From: Myxococcales bacterium
GTDB taxonomy: Bacteria > Myxococcota_A > Polyangia > Polyangiales > Ga0077539
Assembly: GCA_016792845.1 (NCBI GenBank)
Contig: JAEUKH010000015.1
Coordinates: 1 to 64,000, forward strand
DNA: 64,000 nt
Direction of reading: 5' to 3'
Below the pieces are notes generated by a model, which saw only the letters and a program-made list of their open reading frames with translations, searched no databases and had not been told where the DNA came from. The position numbers were made by a program, and so were the translations under genes. Positions 14,814 through 22,075 of the stretch are shown here, in pieces. The stretch's first letter is position 1, and every line of letters begins with the position of its first letter.

Positions 14814-17507
14814 CTACCGGTCTTCGGGGTCGAAGACCATCAGCGTCTCCCACCGCGGGTCAGAGAAGCGCCCGACGCTGCTCTCGCGCAGCACCTGCTC
14901 GATGCACGGGCCCGTGGGCGGAGCGCTGTACACCCCGCTCACCCGCACCTCGACGTTGCGCCCCGTGGCGCCCTCGTAGGCCAGCGAGACCCGGCAGCGG
15001 CGACGGTGCGGGTTGGCGTCGATGCAGCGAAACACCGCCGGCGCGACCCGCTGATAGAGCTGGTCTTCCTCGCGCGACGACGGCGAGCCGTGACGCACCG
15101 GGCCCTCGGCCACCGCCGACGGAGGGGTCGCCGCAGGGGTCTCAGGGTTCGCCGCCGGGTTCGCCGCGGGCGCTTCGGGCGAGGCCCCCGCGTCGACAGG
15201 CGCCTCGGCCACCGCGGGCGCGTCGGGCACCCCCGCGTCGGCCGCCGCCGCCAGCGCAGGGGCCGCGTCGGGCGTCGCCAGCCCGGGAGCGGGCGACTCA
15301 GGGGTGCGCGGCGGGGCCTCGGGCGCGACCGTCGGGGGCGGCGTCGGGGTCGGGGTCTGAGCGGCCACCACAGAGCGAGGCGTCGGCACCGCAGGGGGCG
15401 TCTGCCGCAGGTAGATTTGCCCCGCGGTGACGATGAGGGCGCCGAGCACGATGGCCACGCCGAGCACCTTGGCGACGCGGACGACCGTCGGCTCGCCGGG
15501 CGACGGCGGGGTCGGCGGCGGCGGGCGCTCGGTCGCGAGGGCGGCCACGGCGGGGGCGATGCGGGGCGCCGGAAGCTCTCGGGGCACCGGGGGCGCGGGC
15601 ATCGGCGGGGGCATCATGCTCGCGCTCAGGGCCACCCCGGCGGGCGGCTGGGTCGTGGCCACCGGCGGCGGAAACGACGTCCGCACGGGTTGGGGGAAGA
15701 CGGGGATGGGCACCTCGATGCCGCGGGGCACCTCGGGCGCCACCGGCAGGTCGACCTCGATCGGCCCGTCGCCTTCAGACATCTCGGGCACATCGTCGGT
15801 GTCGGTCTCGGGCGCCTTCGCTTCGGCCCGCGGCATCGGCGGCGGCGGCGTCGACCCAGGCAGCGGCGGCGCGGGGCTCGGGTTCAGCTCGGGCTCGGGG
15901 TCGATGTCTTGGGTGCTGTCGGCGAAGCTGGCCTCCGCGGGCTCGTCAAGGTCGAGGTCGAAGGTCTCGCGCGCGACGGGCGACTCCGCGGGCGCGGGCG
16001 AAGCGGGCGCCTCGGTGACCCCCTCGGCGGGCGCGGGCGCCTCAGTGACCCCCTCGGCGGGCGCAGGCGCCACGGTGACCCCCTCGGCGGGCGAGACCGC
16101 GGCGGGCGAGCCCACCGGAGAGGCGGGCGGCCCCGGGCGACGCGGCGCCGTCGGAGGGCCCATCTTCAACGGCCCTTCGGTCTTGGTGCCGACCTTCACC
16201 ACCGGCGCGCTGCTCGGAGGCGGGTTACCGAGAAAGGTGCCGCCGCGCAGCGGGTTGATCTCGCCTTCGGCCCGCGGCGTCGAGGGCGGCGTTGGTACGC
16301 CGGTGTTCACGGCCATCACCGGCTCGGCGGCCCCCTCGCTGCGCGGCGCCCCCGCGTCGACGACACGGGCCAGCGCGGGGTCGCTGAGGCGCTCCATCGC
16401 GGGGTCGCTCACCCGCTCGGTGCCCGGCGGCGCGATCCGCGGAACGATCACCTTCTGCGTCGCCCCGAGCGCGTGCCGCCCCTCAGACGGCACCTTCACC
16501 GGCGTGTCACCCTGGAGCACCCCGGGCACCTTCATCGGCCCCGGGCCCTTGAGCGTGCTCGGCGGCTTCGGCAACGGGCGATCGGCCGACGGGCGCAACG
16601 CCGAAGGCGGCGGCGGCGGCGGGTTCGACATCGGCGGCCGCGGCGTCGCAGGGGCGCTCATGGCCTCTTGGAGCTGCTTCACCAAGGCCCGGGCCGAGCC
16701 AAAACTGCCCGTGTTGTCGGTCGACCAGGCCTGATGCAAGATGTCGTCGACGCGCTGCGAAAGATCGTTGCGGAGGCCCCCCAACCCAGGCCGAGCGCCG
16801 CGCAGAATTTGCGTCTCGGTCGCTGCGTCGCTGGCGCCGCGGAAGGCCGCCCGCCCCGTCAAGAGCTCGTAGATCACCGAGGCGAAGGCGAAGAGGTCGC
16901 CGCGCGGGCCGAGGCGCTGCAAGAGCTCATCGGGCGAGACGTACGACTTGGCCGTGGCGGGGCTCCGGGTCGAGACGATCTTCGCGGCGTGGAGGGCGTG
17001 CGAGAGGCCGCACTCGTCGACCCGGATCATCACCCGACGGTCGGTCAGCGCGAGGTTCTCAGGGCAGATCGCGCGGTGGATCACCGACGGCGCGAGCCCG
17101 TGGAGCGCGTCGAGGCTCGCGGCGGTGGCGTCAAGAACGCGCTCGATCTGAAGGTTGTTCAGCCGCTCGCCCGCGGTGAGGATCTCGCGCAGGGTCTCCC
17201 AAGAGGCGCCCGCGTCGGGCCCCTCGCTGACCACCACGAGCCCCGCCGGGTCGTGGGCCACGGTGACCACCTTCGGAATGTGCTTCACCCCAAGCTGGGC
17301 CACCCGTTCGAGCTCTCGCGCCACCTCTTCGGCCGCATCGCGGGTCACACCCGAGGCGCGCACCAGCCGAAGCTCGTAGCGGGCCATGCCGCCGCCCTCT
17401 GCGCGGGCCCGGTACACGTCAGCAAGACCGCCCGGCCGAACAAAGCGCTCCAACACATAGCGCCCGCCGAGGCGGGTGCCCGGAGACAACGTCGCTTCAG
17501 TGCCCAT
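14814..17507 (-). CDS. Transmembrane Ser/Thr pseudokinase with extracytoplasmic C-terminal domain
   Basis: An 897-residue protein. Residues ~10-280 have a protein-kinase fold but lack catalytic residues. The Gly loop is RPGGLADVY, the VALKVL position reads YELRLV (Lys to Arg), HRDLKPEN reads HRAICPEN (Asp to Ala), DFG reads DEC-G and APE is SPD. A ~390-residue Pro/Ala-rich linker follows, including 30-bp tandem repeats. One TM helix lies at about 674-698 and a Pro/Ala linker follows. The final ~85-residue Cys-containing domain (FRCIDANPHRRRCRVSL...PCIEQVLRESSVGRF) resembles the C-terminal repeat domain of myxobacterial AgmX/PglI-type proteins. It is probably a signalling scaffold linking an outside domain to a cytoplasmic non-catalytic kinase fold. 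Confidence 0.8.
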   Translation of the reverse strand: MGTEATLSPGTRLGGRYVLERFVRPGGLADVYRARAEGGGMARYELRLVRASGVTRDAAEEVARELERVAQLGVKHIPKVVTVAHDPAGLVVVSEGPDAGASWETLREILTAGERLNNLQIERVLDATAASLDALHGLAPSVIHRAICPENLALTDRRVMIRVDECGLSHALHAAKIVSTRSPATAKSYVSPDELLQRLGPRGDLFAFASVIYELLTGRAAFRGASDAATETQILRGARPGLGGLRNDLSQRVDDILHQAWSTDNTGSFGSARALVKQLQEAMSAPATPRPPMSNPPPPPPSALRPSADRPLPKPPSTLKGPGPMKVPGVLQGDTPVKVPSEGRHALGATQKVIVPRIAPPGTERVSDPAMERLSDPALARVVDAGAPRSEGAAEPVMAVNTGVPTPPSTPRAEGEINPLRGGTFLGNPPPSSAPVVKVGTKTEGPLKMGPPTAPRRPGPPASPVGSPAAVSPAEGVTVAPAPAEGVTEAPAPAEGVTEAPASPAPAESPVARETFDLDLDEPAEASFADSTQDIDPEPELNPSPAPPLPGSTPPPPMPRAEAKAPETDTDDVPEMSEGDGPIEVDLPVAPEVPRGIEVPIPVFPQPVRTSFPPPVATTQPPAGVALSASMMPPPMPAPPVPRELPAPRIAPAVAALATERPPPPTPPSPGEPTVVRVAKVLGVAIVLGALIVTAGQIYLRQTPPAVPTPRSVVAAQTPTPTPPPTVAPEAPPRTPESPAPGLATPDAAPALAAAADAGVPDAPAVAEAPVDAGASPEAPAANPAANPETPAATPPSAVAEGPVRHGSPSSREEDQLYQRVAPAVFRCIDANPHRRRCRVSLAYEGATGRNVEVRVSGVYSAPPTGPCIEQVLRESSVGRFSDPRWETLMVFDPEDR
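16011..16095 (-). repeat. 30-bp tandem repeats in the pseudokinase linker
   Basis: Units at 16011, 16041 and 16071 (the last one partial) differ by a few bases. Each encodes a ten-residue Ala/Pro/Glu/Val unit, so the frame is kept. Confidence 0.85.
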
Positions 17508-17556
17508 CGATGCCGCCCAGGGTACACCCGTTGGGCGACAACCGTGTCGCGCTTTT

Positions 17557-18162
17557 TCACCCCAGAGTGAGGTATCTCTGGAGCATCGGGAGCATCGCCG
17601 CGACGGCCCGCGCGCGATGCGAAATCGCGTGCTTCACCGACGCATCGAGCGAAGCGTAGCTCTCTCGGTGGCCCCGCGGCACGAAGAGCGGATCGTACCC
17701 GAAGCCGCCCTCTCCCGAGGGTTCGAGGGCGATCTCGCCTTCGGCCACGCCCTCGGCGGTGACCGCCGCGCCCCCGAGCGGGCCCGCCACGTCGGCCAGG
17801 GCGAGCACGCAGCAGAACCGCGCCCCGCGGGCCTCGGGGGGCACCCCTTCGAGCTTCGCCAAGAGCAGCCGACGGTTCGCGGCGTCGTCACCGTGCACGC
17901 CCGAGAAGCGCGCCGAGTAGACCCCCGGGGCGCCCCCGAGGGCGTCGACCCTGAGCCCCGAGTCGTCGGCCAGGGCGGCCAGACCCGAGCGACGCGAGGC
18001 CTCGCGGGCCTTGGCGATGGCGTTCTCGATGAAGGTGTCGTGCGGCTCGTCGAGATCGGTAATGCCCAAATCAGCCAGGCCGAGCACCCGGACGTCGCGC
18101 AAGAGTGACGCGAATTCGCGAATTTTGCCGCGGTTCGCGCTGGCCAGGAGAAGCGTCTTCAT
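17557..18162 (-). CDS. rdgB: Non-canonical purine NTP pyrophosphatase (RdgB/HAM1)
   Basis: 201 residues, the family length, from the ATG at 18162. That ATG overlaps the stop of the upstream gene as ATGA, so translation is likely coupled. The diagnostic start LLLASANRGKIREF, then TFIENAIAKA, LADDSGL, GVYSARFSG and GFGYDPLF are all present, as is the closing SHRARA. It hydrolyses dITP, dXTP and ITP to monophosphates, cleaning the nucleotide pool. It shares a transcript with rph two genes upstream, a common bacterial pairing. Confidence 0.96.
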   Translation of the reverse strand: MKTLLLASANRGKIREFASLLRDVRVLGLADLGITDLDEPHDTFIENAIAKAREASRRSGLAALADDSGLRVDALGGAPGVYSARFSGVHGDDAANRRLLLAKLEGVPPEARGARFCCVLALADVAGPLGGAAVTAEGVAEGEIALEPSGEGGFGYDPLFVPRGHRESYASLDASVKHAISHRARAVAAMLPMLQRYLTLG

Positions 18163-19202
18163 TGGTCTCGCTCGGGCATCGCACGGCGGGGCGCCTCGGT
18201 CGAGCCCTCGCCGACGGTGTCGCTCCGCTCGGTGAGGCCCCGCAAGAGCACCGTCTGGATGGTGGGCGGCAGGCGCATGGCCCGCACCTCGCCCGCGGTG
18301 TCGGGCTGAGGCCCCGGGAGGCACCGACACGCGCGCATGAAGTGACGCCCGACGAGCCGCGCGAGCCCGACGGCCTCTTGCTCGACCTCGGGCGCGAGGG
18401 TCATCCTTCGCCGGGTTCGGCGCGCGAGGGCGATGTCGAGCCCCGCCCGCGAGGCGAGGCGCCCCGCCGTGTAGGGGTCATCGAGGAGAAAGCGCGTGAG
18501 GGCCTCTTCGTCGGTCAAGAAGCGCTCAAGGGCGACAAAGCAGGCCCGCGAGTCGCGCGCGCCGCTCAGCGGCCCGGCGAGGTCGAAGGGCGCCGTCGGG
18601 GCCACACAGAACGCGCCGTCTCCGCGACGCAGCCCGTGCAGGGCCTCGGTGGCGTCTTCGAGGGCGCGGAGGTCGTCGACCACGGGGATGCGCCCGGCCG
18701 GGCTCACCCGGGCCCGACACCGGGTGTACGCCCGCTCGGCGCCCCGCAAGTCTTCGAGCCGTACGGCCCGCAACACCTCGGCGCAGGGGTCGGGCTCGCG
18801 GGCCTCGACCTCGACGCCGCGTCGCGCGACCTCGGCCTGCCCGGGCGCCGTGGGGCCGCGTCGCGGGTCTTCGCGGGGTGCCTCAGGGCGGGGCAGCCCG
18901 CCGTCAAAGCCGCCCCGCGAGACCCGCTGAACGGGGTCTTCTCCAGGGGTTACCGCGGGAGCCGCCGGCGCGCGAGGGGCTTCGACCCGCGACATCGGCG
19001 CCTCACCCGTCGACGCGACGTGCGGGCTCGCGGAAGGTGCGGGGCTCGTGCCGCGGGCCGTCATGGCGGGCTGGGCGGGTGTTCGTGGGCGCGCGGTGAC
19101 CCTCGGGGTGGGGTTTGTCGCGCGCGGCGCGGGTTGGGCGTAGAGGGTTGCGGTCTGCAAGACCAGCGCGACCAGACACCCGCGCGACATGAGGTTCATC
19201 AC
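18159..19202 (-). CDS. Uncharacterised secreted protein between rph and rdgB
   Basis: A 347-residue protein with an N-terminal signal peptide (LMSRGCLVALVLQTATLYAQ, probably cleaved after AQ). A Pro/Ala/Thr-rich spacer extends to about residue 130. An alpha-helical domain follows with several Cys pairs (DPCAEVLRAV, TRCRARV, GAFCVAP, RACFVALERF, RACRCLPGP). I recognise no family. It lies inside the rph-rdgB gene order and overlaps rdgB by 4 bases, but its export makes a nucleotide-pool role unlikely. The start could equally be the second ATG at 19199. Confidence 0.65.
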   Translation of the reverse strand: MMNLMSRGCLVALVLQTATLYAQPAPRATNPTPRVTARPRTPAQPAMTARGTSPAPSASPHVASTGEAPMSRVEAPRAPAAPAVTPGEDPVQRVSRGGFDGGLPRPEAPREDPRRGPTAPGQAEVARRGVEVEAREPDPCAEVLRAVRLEDLRGAERAYTRCRARVSPAGRIPVVDDLRALEDATEALHGLRRGDGAFCVAPTAPFDLAGPLSGARDSRACFVALERFLTDEEALTRFLLDDPYTAGRLASRAGLDIALARRTRRRMTLAPEVEQEAVGLARLVGRHFMRACRCLPGPQPDTAGEVRAMRLPPTIQTVLLRGLTERSDTVGEGSTEAPRRAMPERDQ

Positions 19203-19248
19203 TTGAGGCTCCGCCGACGAGGGCTTTGGCCTGAGCGACGTCGCGGGG

Positions 19249-20010
19249 TCAACTCTTCGGCATGACCAGCGCGTCGAGCGAGACGCCTGCGCGCGCGAGG
19301 GTCTCGCGTTGCAGGGCGGCGAGCGCCGAGATGCCGCCGTTCGCGAGGGCGACGAGGCGGTCGACGTCGGCCCGCGGCACGGGGCGGTCTTCGGCCGTGC
19401 ATTGCAGCTCGACCACGTCGCCGTCGGGGGTGGCGACGAGGTTCAGGTCGATCTCGGCGGCGCTGTCTTCGACGTAGGCGAGGTCGAGCAGGGCCTCACC
19501 CTTCACGATGCCCGCGCTCACCGCCGCCACGGGGGTGCGCAACACCGGGCCGCTCAAGAGGCCCTTCCGCTGGAGGCCGTCGAGGCAGAGGCAGAGGGCC
19601 ACCATGGCGCCGGTGACGCTCGCGGTGCGGGTGCCGCCGTCGGCTTCGAGCACGTCGCAGTCGAGCGAGATGGTGCGCTCGCCGAGGGCCTTGAGGTCGA
19701 CCGCGGCGCGGAGCGCGCGACCGATGAGCCGGGCGATCTCTTGCGAGCGCCCTGAGAGGGGCCGCCCGTTCCACCCGTCGCGTGATTGGCGGCGGGTGCC
19801 GGCCCGCGGGTGCATGAGGTACTCGGCCGTGACCCAGCCCTGGCCTCGGCCCTTGAGGAAGTCTTTGACCCCTTCGTCGACCGAGGCCACGCAGAGCACC
19901 ACCGTCGAGCCCGCGCGGTACAGCACGCTGCCGTCGGCCTGCTTCTTCCACCCTGTTTCGATCGTGACCGGGCGCAGCCCGTCGTGTGCGCGCCCATCGA
20001 ACCGTGCCAT
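19249..20010 (-). CDS. rph: Ribonuclease PH
   Basis: A 253-residue protein from the ATG at 20010; the frame is open 16 codons further, but MARFDGR is the normal N terminus. Conserved features are present: GSTVVLCVASVDEGV, WVTAEYLMHPRAG (phosphate/RNA site), RSQEIARLIGRALRAAVD, LDCDVLEADGGTRTASVTGA and DLNLVATPDG. It trims the 3' ends of tRNAs phosphorolytically. It starts 8 bases after the histidine kinase stop and precedes the secreted protein and rdgB, so the four may be one transcript. Confidence 0.96.
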   Translation of the reverse strand: MARFDGRAHDGLRPVTIETGWKKQADGSVLYRAGSTVVLCVASVDEGVKDFLKGRGQGWVTAEYLMHPRAGTRRQSRDGWNGRPLSGRSQEIARLIGRALRAAVDLKALGERTISLDCDVLEADGGTRTASVTGAMVALCLCLDGLQRKGLLSGPVLRTPVAAVSAGIVKGEALLDLAYVEDSAAEIDLNLVATPDGDVVELQCTAEDRPVPRADVDRLVALANGGISALAALQRETLARAGVSLDALVMPKS

Positions 20011-20018
20011 CGCAGCTT

Positions 20019-21998
20019 CTACGCTCTCTCGCTGTCGTCTCCAGCGGCCGGGAGCCATACCACAAACTCCGCACCGCCTCCGTCTTGGGGCGGCGCGCGG
20101 CGGGCCCGCAGCACCCCCCCGTGGGCCGTCACGAGCTCGCGGGTGAGCGGCAGCCCGAGGCCCGTACCGCGGCTCCGGGTGCTGAAGAACACCTCGAACA
20201 AGCGGCGCTCGGCCTCGGGCGCGAGACCCGGCCCGGCGTCGCAGACCCGAATGGCCACGCCCTCGCGGCCCGCCTCACGCGCGGCCTCGACGGCGATCAC
20301 CAGCCGAGGCGACGCGACCGCGGCGGCCTCCATCGACTCGCGGGCGTTTCGCACGAGGTTGAGCAGCGCCTGACGGAGCTGCGACTCGTCGACCCGCACC
20401 GCCGGGAGCCCCTCGGCCACCCGCAGCTCGACCCTGACCCCGGCGTGCTGGAGCTCGGTCGACGCGAAGGCCACGATGTCGCCCACCACGTCGCCCGGGT
20501 CTTCGCGCACGAGCCGCGGGCGCGGCAGCCGCGCCATGCTGAGATAGTCTTCGGTCACCGCCGTGAGCCGGTCGATCTCTCGCTCGATGGCCCGCACGAG
20601 CCGCAACATCTCGCGCCCCGCATCGCCGAGCGACTCGGCCTCGTCGGCGAGCATCTCGGCGTTGAGCGCGATCGACGAGAGCGGGTTGCGCACCTCGTGG
20701 GTGACGTGCGCGGCCATGCGCCCGATCGCCGCGAGCCGCTCGGCCTGCATCACACGCTTTCGCGCGGCCTCGCGCTCGGTCACCTCATCGACCACCACCA
20801 GCGCCGACCGCGCCCCCTCGGCCACCACGAAGGGCACCACCGCCGCGTCGTACACCCGCTCGCCGAGCACCACCGCGTCGACCATCGCCCCGTCGCCCCC
20901 CGCCAGCACCGACGCCACCGCCGTCGAGAGCCCGGGATCGGCCCCAGGGGCGGTCTCGCGCCAACGCAAGGTAGAGTCTTTTGACACAGCGTCAAACAAT
21001 TGCCGAGCGGCGTCGTTGGCGGGCTCGACCGCGCCGTCGTGGGTCACCACCATGACGCCGGCCCGCAGCGAGCCGACGACCTTTTCGAGGTAGTGCTCGG
21101 CGGCTTCGAGCTCGCGGTTGGCCTCTCGGAGGTCGGCGTCGCGGGCGGCGACGGCGCCCACCATGCGCTCGAATTCGCGGGCCAGCTCGCCGATTTCGTC
21201 GTCGCGGGCTGCCACCTGTTGGGGGCCGAGCTCGCCCCTGGCGACGGCCCGGGCGCGGTCGCGCAAGGCCGTGAGCGGCGCCAGGGCGCGGCGCGCGTTG
21301 GCCAACGTGATGGCCCCGAGGAGAACAGCCAGGGCCGTGGCCGTGAGGGTCAACCGCAGCCCCCGGCCCTGCCCCCGCTCGGCCTGATCGGCGATCACCG
21401 CGATGCGCGCCCGGAGCGCCCGGGTGAGCCGCGCGAGGCGGTCTTCGACCGCGCCCTCGTGCAAGAGGAGCAGCTCCTTCTCGCGCGCGGCGCTGCTCTC
21501 GTCGCCCGAGCCGAGGGCGCGGAAGAGGGCCTCGAAGTGCGGGTCGTCTTCGGCCCAACGCCCCTCGATCACGCGCAAGGTCTCGGCGATCTCAGAGAGC
21601 AGCTGGCGGTCTTCGGCGTCTCGGGGCGCGGCCAACCCGCGGGGCGAGACGCTCTCGCGCAAGGCCCGAAGGCGCGCGCGGCGCGAGCGTCGTGCGAGGG
21701 CGATCCAGGTGCGCGAAGTGACCCGCTCGCGGTCGTCGAGGAGCCGGTCGAGCAAGGTGTTCATCATGCCCTGGTTGACGCGCACCTCGCCGAGGGCGTC
21801 TTGCAGCCTGAGGTACCCGTCGTTGGCGAGGCGCAGGGCCTCAAGCGCCCGCTCTTGCTCGCTCAACGAGAAGAGCCCCGCCCCCGAGAAGCTCGCCACG
21901 AGGAGCACCAGACCCGCGGTAATTTCAGTACGAACGCTCTTGAGGCGCCAGCCGAACACGGAGCCCCTACGCTGCCACGTCGCCCGCGCACGGGTCAA
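20019..21998 (-). CDS. Membrane sensor histidine kinase (HAMP-PAS-HisKA-HATPase)
   Basis: Up to 659 residues. TM1 is near residues 25-45 and TM2 near 215-240, flanking a helical periplasmic sensor of ~170 residues. A HAMP segment follows (ALAPLTALRDRARAVARGEL), then a PAS-like domain (~300-410). HisKA has the phospho-acceptor in AAHVTHEVRNPLSS (His about 432), and the ATPase carries NLVRNARES, DAGPGLAPE and GTGLGLPL. It resembles NtrB/ZraS-type kinases; no response regulator is adjacent. The start is uncertain: TTG at 21998, or GTG at 21959 with AGGGG upstream. A TTGAC-N5-GTCAA palindrome (20981) lies in the PAS coding region and a half-site overlaps the TTG start. Confidence 0.88.
   Translation of the reverse strand: MTRARATWQRRGSVFGWRLKSVRTEITAGLVLLVASFSGAGLFSLSEQERALEALRLANDGYLRLQDALGEVRVNQGMMNTLLDRLLDDRERVTSRTWIALARRSRRARLRALRESVSPRGLAAPRDAEDRQLLSEIAETLRVIEGRWAEDDPHFEALFRALGSGDESSAAREKELLLLHEGAVEDRLARLTRALRARIAVIADQAERGQGRGLRLTLTATALAVLLGAITLANARRALAPLTALRDRARAVARGELGPQQVAARDDEIGELAREFERMVGAVAARDADLREANRELEAAEHYLEKVVGSLRAGVMVVTHDGAVEPANDAARQLFDAVSKDSTLRWRETAPGADPGLSTAVASVLAGGDGAMVDAVVLGERVYDAAVVPFVVAEGARSALVVVDEVTEREAARKRVMQAERLAAIGRMAAHVTHEVRNPLSSIALNAEMLADEAESLGDAGREMLRLVRAIEREIDRLTAVTEDYLSMARLPRPRLVREDPGDVVGDIVAFASTELQHAGVRVELRVAEGLPAVRVDESQLRQALLNLVRNARESMEAAAVASPRLVIAVEAAREAGREGVAIRVCDAGPGLAPEAERRLFEVFFSTRSRGTGLGLPLTRELVTAHGGVLRARRAPPQDGGGAEFVVWLPAAGDDSERA
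20981..20995. repeat. TTGAC-N5-GTCAA palindrome, copy 1
   Basis: TTGACACAGCGTCAA lies inside the histidine kinase gene, where the minus strand reads Phe-Asp-Ala-Val-Ser-Lys. It is followed by ACAAT, an extension shared with copy 4 and, in reverse, copy 7. Confidence 0.8.
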
Positions 21999-22075
21999 AC
22001 AATGTCACCCCCCAGGCGACAGAATTCGCGCGGGCTTCTTGCGTGAACGCAAAAGAGCGTGAAACCTTCGCCGTC

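Noticed and set aside
14436..17570. 1044-residue plus-strand open frame opposite the pseudokinase
   Set aside because: Arg/Gly/His-rich composition typical of a GC-rich antisense frame; it overlaps orn and covers the whole opposite gene.
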